Shown: positions 1 through 10,993, counted from the stretch's first letter. The stretch is 34,024 nt of DNA from Podila epigama (GCA_015679605.1 JAAAVE010000046.1:1-34024); one strand, 5' to 3'. Numbers and translations are program-made. Notes: generated by a model not told the origin, from the letters alone.

Positions 1-454
1 TCATCGATAGACTGGACTGAAGAATAAAAGAGCAAAAAAAAAAAAGGGTTTAAGAGTCGGAGTCAGGTTGAAAGATGCAGGTATCAAATAAGCTACAAAC
101 GTACTAACGACGTGGTCATGACCGCGTTGGGACATGGCAATGGTCTTGATGTCTTCTGCAATGGCCTGCTGCTTGAGACTGTATTCTAATGAAGACGTTC
201 ATGGAGAACAGAGTTGCTCATGGGATGAGATGATCTGGCACTTTCATGTTACAGCAACGGGGGGTGTACATGCATGTCTGGTTAACCCCGGCTGGCATTC
301 TAGTACCTTGAGCGAGGTCAACACTCGCTTTGGAGAACTTCAGGAGCGACTTGACTGTGTTCTCCAAAGCTAGGACAGCATCTTCATGGTCATTCACTTG
401 GCGTCTAAAGTTGGGTGTGTCCTCCCTGCACGCCTTCAGGTCAAGGACGTCCAT
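1..454 (-). CDS. BAR-domain protein, N-terminal part (ACAP/GRAF-like), cut by window edge
   Basis: Only the 5' end is present. Exons read on the minus strand: 454-307, 185-109 and 16-1, running off the left edge. Introns are 306-186 (GTACTA...TTAG) and 108-17 (GTTAGT...TTCAG), and phases agree across both. The start ATG (454-452) has an in-frame TAA just upstream. The first residues (MDVLDLKACREDTPNFRR, then a helical heptad-like stretch VNDHEDAVLALENTVKSLL) resemble the opening helix of the BAR domains of ACAP-type Arf-GAPs and GRAF/oligophrenin-type Rho-GAPs, where a D/E-SPxFR motif is typical. BAR domains dimerise and bind curved membranes. Exon 2 continues the helix (LKQQAIAEDIKTIAMSQ). 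The catalytic or PH part lies outside the window, so ArfGAP, RhoGAP and Sip3-like proteins cannot be told apart. Confidence 0.55.
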
Positions 455-563
455 GCTGATGTCGATTTAGTGATTGAATGTGGCAAATTAAAAGTGGATG
501 ATGAAGTTGAATATGACGATGACGACAATGATGACAGGCGATGCTTGCAGAGGATGAGGATGA

Positions 564-591
564 GGATGGATGGATGGATGGATGGATGGAT
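564..591. repeat. (GGAT)7 microsatellite
   Basis: Seven perfect GGAT units, preceded by GAGGAT-type imperfect copies from about 551. It lies in the 5' flank of the BAR-domain gene. Confidence 0.9.
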
Positions 592-861
592 GAAGACAAA
601 GTGAAGAAGAGAAAAGAGATAGAGAAAAGACAAAGAGCGAAAAAGAAAATGAGAATGGCGCCCATTTTCCACGTCACATTAACCGCATTAACCCTTTTTC
701 AACGGACAATGATTGTGATGATACCCCACATCTCTTTCTTTTTTTTCGCATCAATCCTTCCACTCGGCATCATCATTCCAATTGTCAACTTCATTACTTT
801 GAATCCCATCTTGCCAGATACACCTGAGGATACACACCTCCAGATACATACCCCCACACCT

Positions 862-881
862 CACACACACACACACACACA
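862..881. repeat. (CA)n microsatellite next to the GAA1 start
   Basis: About ten CA units end 12 bases before the GAA1 start codon, so the tract is probably in the 5' leader. Confidence 0.85.
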
Positions 882-893
882 TTCTGATCCAAC

Positions 894-3800
894 ATGGGAC
901 TTCTTAGCCGCCTTTCAAAGGCGCAACGGAGGCTGATCTTTGGTCGCTTTGTCCTCGACTGGATGCCACGATTGAGGTAGCGCGCAGCGAAATTCAAAAT
1001 TCACCTTACAACACATGGAACGAAAATGAAAGATGTAAAGCATACTTAGAATGCAACCTGACGCGACGCGCATGTGTGTCTCTTTCTCACCATCCATCCT
1101 GTTAGCATCCTTCTGGTGGTAGTATCTTTTCTATGGCTCTTTGCACTCCCTCACCAAGGCTACAGTAAACGAACCTATGTCTCTGAGAGTGCGTTGCTTC
1201 CAGGAAGTGTAAGCATTGTCCCTTTACAACCTCTTTGTCTTTTTGTTTTTGGACTGTGTTTGCTCTTTTACGCGCGCATGGTTGTCACTGACAAAAGTCT
1301 GTGTTTGACACGATCTAGGCGAACGTTCTCTTTCAATGGTCAGACGCGAGTGCGGCCGAGTCATACCGTGACACAGTGCAGCGGATATCCACTCTCTCTT
1401 CAATCGAGTATGTCGCCAATTTTTATTGTTATTATTATTCGCCCTTTCCATGACAGCAAAAGTAGGCAACACAAAACTGATCTATTTGAATGACAAATCA
1501 TGGCCACATTCCTAGGCGCGCACAGGCATTGGAACGCGAGTTTTCACAGATTGGACTAAAGGCCGCCACACAAAACTATACCCTCCACACCAGCACTGAT
1601 TTGAAGGTTAGGAAACTGTTTTACATGTTCAATTCACGACGACAAAAAGGATGCTACTTTTCTTACTTTTTTTCGCGTGCAGTTGGCCTAATCAGTTTAG
1701 CAAAATGAACGCGACTATGAAAACATGATTATTGAACGTGACAACATACACGAATTCCTACCCCATCTTAGCACGGAGTAAATACCTACGCCGTATTCTA
1801 CGCGCCACGTAGTGACGGAACCGAGGCCTTGGTCCTGAGTGCTTCCTGGACCTCTCGAGACAAAGTCGGTACGAAAGGAGACCTGTATTTTTTTATGTTA
1901 TTGTCCACATTCATGGTGTCTCTCTTGCACAACAAAAAAATGCCTTGGCTGTCCATTCATCCATCTCATACTCCACTTTACAGGCAACATCAACGCTGTG
2001 GCAATGCTCCTCGCCCTTGGAAAGGTGTTTAAACGTGAGTGATCGGTTGGAAAAAGTCAATTATTTTTCTTTCATACACTTTTTTTTGTCATTTTTCCAA
2101 AATTTGGATATGAAGACTCATGCAGATCGGTTTCTGTGTTCACTTGTCCATAGGGTGCTCGCACTTGTCCAAGGATATTATTTTCGTGGTATCGGATGGA
2201 GACACGGAAGGTCTTCAGGCCTGGCTCAAGGCCTACCATGGCATGGAACAAGACACTTTTGGTCCGATTTCACCTTTTTTTTTTGCTTAATGTTGACCTG
2301 CTAATATCGATGTTTGCACAAAATCCTAAAAGTAACTTTTGTATGTATATTATCACGTACTTATCATAGAGCGATCAGAGGAAGCGCTTCGTGTTAGGAG
2401 TGGTGCAATCCAGGCAGCCTTGAACTTGGATTTCGCTGGAACTGGAGACTACAATGCCATGGGCGTCTTTTTCGGTACAGAGTTGTTACTTTTTTTTTTA
2501 TTCGGCTCGTGTATTTTGTACTGTACGATGACTTTTAGGAACGGCTTTCTAACTTACTGCTTCAATATGCATGTCTAATAATCTATAGAGGGTGTCAATG
2601 GACAGCTTCCGAACTTGGACATGATCAACAGTCTTGCTGACATTGCAGACTCTGTGGCGCCAGTTGAATTGACCCTTCATGACGAGCTGGTTCAGTTGAC
2701 GGACAATGTGACCAAGAACTATATCAACTCGCTCAAAAAGATGCTTTACCAGATGAAATACATGGCTGTTGGAACGCCAACCGGTAACCATGGCCTTTAC
2801 TTAAAGTACAAGATTGATGCCATTACCCTCTACGGTATCGACAAACCCGGCTGGCACTCGCACCGTTATGGCCTCTTCCGTATCGGCAGGCAAGTCAAAA
2901 AGAGTTTTTTTTAGCTTTGAGATTTGAGCAGTAATATCCATGATGTCAACTTCGCTAACACGCATACCCTATCTACGAATCCAAATAGCCTGGTAGAGTC
3001 ATCGATTCGCAGCTTGAACAACCTTTTGGAACATTTGCATCAATCCTTCTTCTTTTACCTGCTCAGTGGTGTCAGACGCTACACCTCCATCGGCCTCTAC
3101 ATGCCACCTGTCATCATCCTCGGTGTCAGCTTTATCTTTCAGGCCCTCTCACTCTGGGGCCAGTCGAGTGATTTGCCATTTGAATTAGAGGCCATTGCCA
3201 ATGGACACATGTCCGCTGTTGCATTGCCATACGCACGTCGTCCTAGAAGCTTCAAGGTCGCCACTACTGTTGTCGGTCTCGCTTTTGTTGCTGGCCTGAC
3301 GTCTTTCAAACTCTTGACGACTCAATTTGGATTCCCTGGAGAGGTAATACATACAACCCATTTTGTTTTTGTCTTGTCGTTACTATCGTTATCATTTAGT
3401 ATATCACATCTAACAGAAATCTTTTTCACCTCTTCCATCAGACTCCTTTGCTGAAATTAGTAGCAAGTGCGGGTGTGTGCAGCATGCTGGTCTTGTCTGC
3501 AGTGTCCTCGGTTCAAATGCGTACCAAACTTTTGCAGATGCAAGCTGCGGAGAAAATCAACAAGGACACCAAAGTTGCCACTAGTAGTAGTAGTGGTAGT
3601 AGTACTAGCAGCAACAGCAAGAAGGAATTGCAACCACCTATGCCCGCACCCGACTGGATCACACTCAAGACATTTGTCCTCGCTCTCTCGGCCTTGGTTG
3701 TTACTACCCTTTCGGCGCTCAACTTTAGTCTTGCGGTCAGCATTGGCGTGGTGATTGTATGGCCCTACATGTACTTTAGACCGAGTCGCTTGTTCCTTTT

Positions 3801-4014
3801 GAACATTGTCCAGACTTTGATCTTGGCAGCCATCTCTCCGCCTGGTCTTTTGGTGTTTGCATCCTGGTGGTACAGTATGGATGTGAGTCTGATTTTGAGT
3901 TGGGCATTGGAGGGATACGAGATCTTGGGCACTTGGTTGCTTCCTACCCTCTGCTGCATTTACTGGCCTATTAACCTGGCCGCCACTGTTATGGTGCTTC
4001 TCCCTGTTGAATAA
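894..4014 (+). CDS. GAA1: GPI transamidase subunit Gaa1
   Basis: Gaa1 is a subunit of the ER GPI-transamidase, which cleaves the C-terminal signal of precursor proteins and attaches the GPI anchor. I read 11 exons: 894-976, 1106-1208, 1319-1407, 1516-1606, 1772-1868, 1984-2034, 2154-2261, 2370-2474, 2589-2889, 2989-3343 and 3442-4014. All phases are consistent and give 651 aa, close to human and yeast Gaa1 (about 615-620). An N-terminal membrane segment (ILLVVVSFLWLFALP) is followed by KRTYVSESALLPGS, a Gaa1 hallmark. Then come GVNTYAVFYAPR, the M28-peptidase-like lumenal part (DIIFVVSDGDTEGLQAW, EGVNGQLPNLDMI) and RSLNNLLEHLHQSFFFYLL, with several hydrophobic segments to the C-terminus. Intron 9 (2890-2988) begins with GC (AG|GCAAGT). 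The intron 7 donor (GTCCGA at 2262) is weak, but it is the only one that keeps frame before a stop. A Ser-rich linker is encoded near 3580-3620. The gene converges on CMS1. Confidence 0.93.
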
Positions 4015-4171
4015 GATTGATATTCAAGCCCATTTTCATCAGAAATACACACTCTTTTTTTTCGTTTTATCTTCCTTTTTTGTAATGACAAATGAAAATG
4101 AGATGCAGGTTTATGCTGAAAGAAATGTTGAGAAAGATAGATGTAAAAAAAAAGTAGGTGGGTAGAGAAAA

Positions 4172-4177
4172 AATAAA
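4172..4177 (+). terminator. AATAAA polyadenylation signal candidate for GAA1
   Basis: An AATAAA (overlapping a second copy) lies about 160 nt after the GAA1 stop, in the 224-nt convergent gap before the CMS1 stop. Confidence 0.45.
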
Positions 4178-4238
4178 TAATAATAGTAATGGAGAGAATG
4201 TCTAATATGAGAAAGACTACACAAGGTCATTGCTCGTT

Positions 4239-5361
4239 TTAAAAGAAAGCGAGCTGGGTGTTACCGCTCTTGAACCGATCATCAAGAGCTTCAAGACCCA
4301 ACATCTTGAAGAGATCAACACGAATCTCTGGAATATCAAGCAGAGTTCTCCTCTTGGCGTCTCTGCTGCAGTCGAGCACAACCAACTCGAGACGGTCGAG
4401 ATGCAGTGCGCCATCCTCAATGAGCTTCTCGATTCTGTTGGGAGTGCCGACAGAGATATGGGTCACTGTGTTCTCCAAAAAGTAAACTTGCTCAGACACC
4501 TTCAGATGCTTGGCAAAGAGCTTTCCAACCTTGGCAGCCTCCGAGAACAAGGGCAGAGCACGGATCACATCGACAGCATGAGATCCACTGGCAGAGACAA
4601 TCAAGACCACAGGTGAACCCTTGGGCAAATCCTTGGAAGTCTCGAGAGGCTTCTTCTTTTCATTCTTCTTCTTTGGTTCCTCCTTCTTTCCCTTCTTTCC
4701 AAACTTCTTTTCAAAAGCTGAAGGCGTGGCGTTGGCATCCTTGACCATGAGCTTGGACTTCCAATCAGCAACAGCAAATTTGAGGAAACTTTCAAGATGG
4801 ACAAGTGTGTGATCAAGCGCAAAGGGGCTGACATCCTTGATGGCAGACTCGGGTATCCGACGCTCCTCACGCTCCATGGCCGACAAATGTTCAAGAGCTC
4901 GATCCTGACTATCGTTCAATGCGTCGATCTGCGAACTTTTTGATCGTTTTCCATGTGGTGTATTGTTCTCTTCGGCCCTTGCCTTCTTGGACAATGGCTA
5001 ATATGATTGAATGCGTGAGTAAAAAGTGAATGTGTGAGTATGTGTATATAAGTCAGTGAGTGTGGATGGGAGGTTTATCATCCGCAATACAGATCAACAC
5101 AGATCAACAGTTCGAGAAAGCCATTGTTTTACATATTATTGTATGCGTATCTCCCATGCCATGTTCATTTACCTTCTTCTTCTTCTTCTTTGGAGCGTCA
5201 ACAGCACTGTCAGCTTTTCGTTTTGATCCTGCATTGGCAGAATCCTCATCGCCTGACTCGTCAAACACCTCACCACCGTCCTGACCGTCACTCAAGTACT
5301 CGGTGTCCGAGAGCTGGAAGTCGTCTTCGAGAGCATCACCTGATTCTTTGACCTTTGCCAT
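4239..5361 (-). CDS. CMS1: Cms1-like ribosome biogenesis protein
   Basis: In yeast, Cms1 associates with the 90S pre-ribosome/U3 processome and looks like a degenerate helicase core without ATPase motifs. Two exons are read: 5361-5173 and 4997-4239, joined by a 175-nt intron (5172-4998, GTAAAT...TTAG) in phase 0, giving 315 aa (yeast Cms1 is about 290). Residues 1-60 are acidic (LSDTEYLSDGQDGGEVFDESGDED) and end in PKKKKKK. A second basic patch (KKFGKKGKKEEPKKKNEKKK) follows. The C-terminal half has the RecA-like signatures PVVLIVSASGSHAVDVIRAL, ISVGTPNRIEKLI and LELVVLDCSRD, ending with the family-typical block around IPEIRVDLFKM. Upstream ATGs in frame would only add simple-sequence residues, so I chose 5361. 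The coding end of exon 1 is an (AAG)n run that abuts the splice donor. Confidence 0.85.
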
Positions 5362-5362
5362 T

Positions 5363-5418
5363 ATTGAATGAATGTATGAATGAATGTATGAACGTATGAA
5401 TGAATGGACGAATGGACG
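5363..5418. repeat. Degenerate TGAA/TGTA tetranucleotide tract
   Basis: Repeated TGAATGAATGTA-type units with GACGAATG variants at the right end. It sits directly upstream of the CMS1 start, so it is probably in its 5' leader. Confidence 0.8.
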
Positions 5419-6050
5419 AAAAGAAGAAGAAAAAAAAAAGGTGCAAATGTCAATGGATTGTGTAGAAGTAGCTTGCTGAAGAGGAAAGAAAACAAACAAA
5501 ACAAAACAAAAAAAAAAAAAAAAAAAAATTCAAAAATATGCTCAACTGAAAAAAATAAAACTTTCCCAAATCAATCAATCAATCTGATTAGATCACTGTA
5601 AGATCAATCATGTGCAAGTGAAAAAGAACTTTCATTGATCAACAACGACGCGATGATTTCTTTTTTCTTTTCATTTCTTTTATTACAGAACTAAGAACTA
5701 TTTACAATCAATCAGCTTCAACAAAACACAGAAAAGAAAAAAAAAGAAACGAAAAAAAAAAAGAAACGAAAAAAAAAAAAATGCTGACAGCTTTTGCGTC
5801 TCGATTCCGAGTGCAACACTTCAACATGCTTCTTCCCCGTTCAATTCTTCAACTACTGTATATCGATGATGCTGCTTGGAACAGAGAAAAAAACGCTACA
5901 TCTTTGAACAAAAACAACCTAATGATACTGCATTGCAAAAAATAACAAACCAAAAAGATTTGGATTAGTTTCTCTTTCCTTCCAAAAAAAAATGTTTTAG
6001 ACAGTCGTAAACAAGAATTGGAGGAAACAGCACATAGTCAGACAGCACTC

Positions 6051-6060
6051 TATAAAAAAG
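6051..6060 (+). promoter_or_regulatory. TATA box (TATAAAAAAG)
   Basis: A near-perfect TATA element on the plus strand. It lies 33 nt before the base of the hairpin at 6084 and about 510 nt before the PEBP start codon. It could drive a small RNA or a long-leader PEBP transcript. Confidence 0.5.
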
Positions 6061-6083
6061 CGCGTTTTGATACCATGGCCATT

Positions 6084-6136
6084 GGTGTGCACGAGGTGGG
6101 TCGGTCCGCGTGAAAGCGGATACCTCTGCGTTCACC
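6084..6136. ncRNA. Candidate structured RNA hairpin
   Basis: The sequence folds by hand into one stem-loop of about 18 pairs. The steps are 6084-6087 with 6133-6136, 6088-6091 with 6127-6130 (one G-T pair), 6093-6097 (GAGGT) with 6122-6126 (ACCTC), and 6105-6109 (TCCGC) with 6116-6120 (GCGGA), closed by a GTGAAA loop. A seven-base bulge (6098-6104) includes GTCGG, which could also pair with CCGAC at 6135-6139. A TATA box lies 33 nt upstream and a TTTT at 6153-6156. On the other strand the hairpin is followed by T6. I recognise no known RNA class (no tRNA B box, U-snRNA or SRP motifs), so strand and function are open. Confidence 0.35.
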
Positions 6137-6568
6137 GACGTGTAATTAAATATTTTCATCATTGGTCTGTCTCTCCTCCGTATCTTCAAAAACAGTGGAT
6201 CTACAAAGTAGCAAAAAAAAGCTTACCATTTTCACAACTAACACAGCATCGTGGAACAGTAAGGGTATAGGGACGAATAAAAAGGTAGTAAAGGATGGGG
6301 ATGAGGAATGAAGAGTGAGGAACGGGTGAAGGGTGAGGGAAAAAAAAAAAGAAAGAAAAAGAAAAAATCAACAAATAACACTTTGTAATAAAATCCCGAG
6401 TGGCTAAGCCACTGCACATGGAAACTGTTGGCCATTCTCCGACCATCCTGTATCCCCCTTCAACGTCTTGCTTTGCAATCACTCTCCGCTCGTCTCGTTC
6501 CCATCCCACTCCCACCAAACAAAAAGGGCGCGACTCACAACAATCTCGGAGCCCAGCACTAGAAAAGC

Positions 6569-7366
6569 ATGTCTGCCAACAGCCAAAAGGTCTTTGCACA
6601 AACGATTAGAGCGCTCAAGAAGGAGGATGTCATTCCAGACGTGGTTGCAGAGTTTACACCTCTGACCACCCTCTCCATCGACTATGGACACTACAACAAC
6701 GCGCTTCTCGGCAACCGTCTAACCGTTGAGAGTAAAATCAATCACTCATACCTTTTGGGGACTACATATTTCATTTATTAATCATCCATGGAATTATCTA
6801 GAATCATCGGTTAATCGTACCGCCTCTTTTTTTGTCCTAGATACTCAACACGCCCCACAGGCGCGACTCACCAACAGTTCTCCATCAAACAAATATACCC
6901 TTATTATGGTACTAACTCTCAGTCTACAACTCTCAACCTATCTATATCTTGCATGCATTTTCGTCCACCTCACATAAAAACGCGTCACTCTTTTTTTTGG
7001 CTCCAATAGACTGATCCCGATGCTCCGAGCCGCAAGTTCCCAAAGTACCGAGAATACTGCCACTGGATCGTCTCCAACATCCCTGCGCCCACCATTGGCC
7101 AGCCATTGGACTTGACCAAGGGACAAGTTCTCATGCCATACATGGGTCCCGCTCCTCCCCCAGGAACTGATCTCCATCGTTACGTCTTCCTCCTCTACTT
7201 GCAGCCCTCGGATCCAACACCTCTCATGACCGAGACACTTTATACCCGATTGGAAAAACGACACCGCTTCAAAGCACGCGACTTTGCCGCTCGTGCTGGC
7301 CTTGTCCTCATCGGAGCAAACTATTTCCAGGCTGAAAACACTCAACCTCCTACCAGTCGTCTTTAA
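6569..7366 (+). CDS. Phosphatidylethanolamine-binding protein (PEBP/Tfs1 family)
   Basis: PEBP proteins bind anionic or phosphate groups and act as protease or kinase inhibitors; yeast Tfs1 inhibits carboxypeptidase Y and Ira2. Exons are 6569-6731, 6841-6908 and 7010-7366 (donors GTAAAA and GTACTA, acceptors CCTAG and AATAG), giving 195 aa, normal for the family. The two ligand-site motifs are clear: DPDAPSRKFPKYREYCHWI (CR1) and GPAPPPGTDLHRYVFLLYL (CR2, usual form GPxPP.gxHRYvf). FTPLTTLSIDY at the N-terminus and FAARAGL...GANYF at the C-terminus also fit. It has no signal peptide, so it is probably cytosolic. It converges on the complex I gene with a 265-nt gap. Confidence 0.92.
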
Positions 7367-7496
7367 AGATCTCGAGATTTTTTTTTTTTTTTTAATTGCT
7401 CTGTTTTCATGTCCATGGGTACAGCTAATGCGCTTGGCATATCAAATGAGAACAAAGAAAAAAAAATATAAAATTGTCGGATAATGTGCAAAAAAA

Positions 7497-7502
7497 AATA
7501 AA
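7497..7502 (+). terminator. AATAAA polyadenylation signal candidate for the PEBP gene
   Basis: AATAAA about 130 nt past the PEBP stop, inside the convergent gap with the complex I gene. Confidence 0.4.
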
Positions 7503-7631
7503 CATCTTCCATCATTCTCTTTCTCTCTCTCCTTTGTTCATGTGGTGTGGTGATAGTAGTATGGCAGTAATGGTGGTGGTGGTGGTGATAGTATTGATAG
7601 TCGTGGTCGATGGGATTACAAGATATCTTTT

Positions 7632-10600
7632 TTAGGCGTGAGCTTCAATCTTGAACTCTGACTCATCTGGGCGGTGAGTTCCTTTGGAGAAGGCAACCGA
7701 GCACTTGGCCATTGTTGACGAGGCACGGGTGATCGAGTCGGTCATGTAGTAATCGGAAATAACTGGGGCCATCAGAGACTTGGCAGACTTGGCAGAGGCA
7801 CGGTTCAAAGTGGAGAGACCGAGTGAAGCGACGGCCACTGAAGAGGGCTCGACAGTGTTATAAGAGGCAAAGCTGGGAGAGATATCACGGAGACGATCTC
7901 GGACAGCGTGTACATCATCGTATGGGAGGGTGGCTCCTGCAACCTCAGACAAGGCACGGATAATCTTCCAGTCCTCACGGGCAGCACCAGGTGGTGGCAC
8001 AGCAGCACGTGTCATCTGGGGGCGACCCTCAGTGTTGACATAGGTAGCACTCTTCTCGGTATATGTGGCTCCTGGCAAGATCACATCAGCGTACTGGGCA
8101 CCAACATCACCGTGGTGTCCCTGGTAGACAACAAAGGCATCCTTGGGAATATCACTTGGCGAAATCTCATCAGCCTCGAGCAAGTACACGAACTTGGCCT
8201 TGCCCTCCTCCTTTGCGTGGGGAACAAATCCGAGGTCATAAGCAGCAGCTCTGCTAGCAGCCTACAATATTGAAAGAAAAAAAATGATATACAACCAGTT
8301 AAATACAGAGAAAAATTAACATGTGTCAGGTATGCAACTTCCACCCTTGTGAGAATAAACTTACGCGCTGGAGAACGTTGTAACCGTTCCATTTCTCTTG
8401 GAAGAACTTGTCCTTGTGCTGGCCAACAATCTTGGAAACAGTGGAGAACACGTATTCGCTGTCGGGGAGATCATTGACACCACTGCCAACGATAATCATA
8501 GGGTTCTTGGCAGCAGCAAGCTGGGCCGAGAAGGGATGCTTGCCATTGACAAGTGATTCAAGGGACGAGGTATCGGAACCAATGTGCTCATAATCGTAAG
8601 TAAGCTCAACAGGGGCACCAACGAGACCAATGTTAAGACCGTTGTAGACGAAGGACTTGCGGATACGGGCGTTCATGACGGCAGCCTCGTGGCGGGGGTT
8701 GGTGCCAATGAGGAGGAGGGCATCGGCCTGCTCAATACCAGCAATGGTCGAGTTCAACAGATAGTTCGAACGGAAGTCAGCACCGTGGGCAGGGGTGTCC
8801 TGGCGGCGGTTATCGACAGTGACGTTCTCAGAGCCAAGAGTGTTGACAAGATCCTTAAGTGCAATCATGGACTCGGCATCGGCCAACTGACCAGCAACGG
8901 CCTTGATGCTAGAGCCGGCAGCCTTGAGCTCAGAGGCAACCTTCTCAAGAGCATCACTCCAGTTGGCACTGACAAAGGTATCGCCCTTGCGGATCATGGG
9001 GGTGGTAAGACGCTGGGTCTTGAGACCGTCATAAGCGGAACGGGTTCTGTCAGAAATCCACTCCTCGTTAATTTCCTCGTTCAAGCGGGGAAGAATACGC
9101 ATAACCTCGACACCACGAGAGTCGACGCGAATGTTGGATCCAAGTGCATCAAGAACGTCGACGGATTCGGTGTTCTTGAGCTCCCAAGGACGAGCATTGA
9201 ATGTATAAGGCTTGGAGAGAAGAGCTCCAACAGGGCAGACATCAGCCAAGTTTCCAGAAAGCTAATAATAAAGAAAAAGTAAAAGAAAAAGAAAGTCCCG
9301 TGGTCGAATGATGCGTTTGTTGGTTGTTGGTCCCGAGTGAATAAAAAAAAACGCGAGGTTGGTCATGGATGGGGAATCCAAAAAATCATTGAAGAGAGTT
9401 TCAATGTGAAAAGATGAGAGAAACAAGGAAAAAAAGTATCGAAAAAAAAACGTTAGAAGGTCGGCATTATCGGCAAGAAAAACCAGAGAATCACGTCTGG
9501 GAATCCCTCAGACTCGAGATAATCTTTTTGATTCGAAATATTCGATAATCGCTCACCTCAGAGTTCATGGTCTTCTCAATGTAGGTTCCGATCTGCATGT
9601 CGTTTCCACGTCCCGAGGTACCGAGATCCTGGAATCCGGCGACTTCGTTGGCGAAACGGACACAGCGAGTGCAGTGAATGCAGCGAGTCATAGTGGTCTT
9701 GATCAAAGGTCCCAACTCCTTGTCTTCAACGGCACGCTTGCCAACAACCTCGGTGAAACGGCCACGGTCAGAACCATAGCGGACAGACTGGTCCTGAAGA
9801 TCACACTCACCTCCCTGGTCGCAAATAGGGCAGTCCAGGGGATGGTTAGCCAACAAGAATTCCATAACTCCCTCGCGGGCCTTCTTGACGAGCTTAGTAT
9901 CAGTCTTGATCTTCATTCCGGGCATGACAGGGAAAGCGCAGGAGGCAACGGGCTTGGGCGACTTTTCAACCTCAACCAAACACATTCTGCAGTTTCCGGC
10001 AACAGACAAACGCTCATGGTAACAGAAACGGGGGATATGAACTCCGGCCTTTTCACAGGCCTGGATGACAGCTGAACCAGCCTCAACCTTGACTGACTTG
10101 CCATCGACGAAAACCTCAACCTCGTTCATGGCAATAGCAGAGGTACGGAACTGACGAATGGCTGCATAAACATAGATATAAAATTAGAGGGTAAAGATAT
10201 TTGTTAAAAAAGTGGGGATATGAGATAAACTAGTTTGAAATATAAAAAGACGCGGAGAAATATCTTTTCTTTGTAGGCGATGGGGGAAGAGTGCATGTAA
10301 CAGGAGAAAGAAATAGTGGTCAAGATTGATGAGGGTAGGGAGGATGGATGCTGTCTAGAGTAGAGGCACCGAGTATGATTTGATTCAAAAACGCGTGTGA
10401 TTTGAGTGACGGAAATGTGTTGATTGATAATTAGGGGTTTCGGAATATTTGTATTTGGCGATCTGTCGGGAAAAACTGATGATTGAACCAGGCTGAGACA
10501 AAGGAAAGAAGACGATATGAAGAGAGATGAAGAAAGTCGATGGAATTTCGACAGAGGTGTGTGTGAATCTGATCAAAGTCGTAGCTCCAATGGATACACG

Positions 10601-10781
10601 CCCTTTGGTGGGCATTTTGTGGACAATGGGATAGTTTTGTTCGGAGGTGTGTGATTGTCGTGCATGAGGGGGGTTCTTGCACCCCTGAGAATCGAATCTA
10701 GCAAGTGGAGAATGTCGGATAGAGATTACCTCCAGCCTGGCGAACCGCCCTGGCGGAATGTGTAGACACTGCACGCAGCAT
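7632..10781 (-). CDS. NDUFS1: NADH:ubiquinone oxidoreductase 75 kDa subunit, mitochondrial
   Basis: This is the largest peripheral-arm subunit of respiratory complex I; it carries iron-sulfur clusters N1b, N4 and N5. Exons are 10781-10730, 10161-9557, 9261-8365 and 8261-7632, giving 727 aa with matching phases. The start exon encodes a basic, acid-free targeting peptide ([17 protein letters not shown]) that continues into exon 2 ([11 protein letters not shown]) before the ferredoxin domain. Cluster ligands are visible: C64, C75, C78 and C92 (2Fe-2S); H124, C128, C131 and C137 ([14 protein letters not shown]); and C178, C181, C184 and C228 (CIHCTRC...CPVGAL). The molybdopterin-oxidoreductase-like domain follows ([39 protein letters not shown]). 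Intron 1 is long (568 nt) and holds no gene I can support. Nothing looks broken. Confidence 0.96.
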
Positions 10782-10993
10782 GGTTGTGTGTGTGATGATG
10801 GAGTGAGAGAGTGGAGAGTGATGATGGGATTGGCAAAATACAAAAAAAAAGATCTTTGCCGACGGTGCTCGTTCGCTTTGAATCCGTCGTCCGACATTCT
10901 CACTTTTCCGGTCTTTTGCACAGACGTCTCGGTTTTTTCGGAAAATCGCAAATGCTTCAAATTTTTCATTTTTTTTTTTTTTTTCTCATCTCA

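Larger units (their letters stand above)
455..893. promoter_or_regulatory. Divergent intergenic region between the BAR gene and GAA1
   Basis: These 439 bases separate two divergent starts and should hold both promoters. Visible contents are a (GGAT)7 tract at 564-591, an A/G-rich stretch at 597-655, and a (CA)n run at 862-881 only about 12 bases before the GAA1 ATG. The open frames here are repeat translations with no family resemblance. I see no clear TATA box. Confidence 0.5.
5362..6568. promoter_or_regulatory. Long A-rich divergent intergenic region (CMS1 / PEBP gene)
   Basis: These 1,207 bases lie between divergent starts. From left: a degenerate TGAA/TGTA tetramer tract (5363-5418), a poly-A region (5424-5530), A-runs with a repeated GAAACGA spacer (5728-5780), a TATA box (6051-6060), a GC-richer hairpin element (6084-6136), and a purine-rich stretch (6290-6370). 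No open frame here resembles a protein family. Confidence 0.5.

Noticed and set aside
541-936. Open frame of 131 codons before GAA1
   Set aside because: It is a translation of GGAT and CA repeats and overlaps the GAA1 first exon in another frame; it has no family-like motif.
4230-4616. 128-codon plus-strand frame inside the CMS1 exon
   Set aside because: Antisense shadow of the CMS1 coding sequence without its own motif.
6073-6085. CCATGGCCATTGG, a 13-mer also present at 26130-26142, as a shared promoter element
   Set aside because: A few chance 13-mer matches are expected between positions in 34 kb, so two copies alone are not evidence.
6084-6160. tRNA gene at the hairpin
   Set aside because: No GTTCRA B-box, no acceptor/anticodon cloverleaf and no CCA-adjacent stem could be drawn; a single long hairpin fits better.
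8584-9282. 232-codon plus-strand frame opposite the complex I gene
   Set aside because: It is a mirror frame of the conserved NDUFS1 exon 3, produced by codon bias; the minus strand carries the iron-sulfur protein motifs.
10385-10969. Open frame of 194 codons on the minus strand
   Set aside because: It covers the first exon and first intron of the complex I gene in another frame and shows no protein-like pattern; the spliced complex I reading explains the region.
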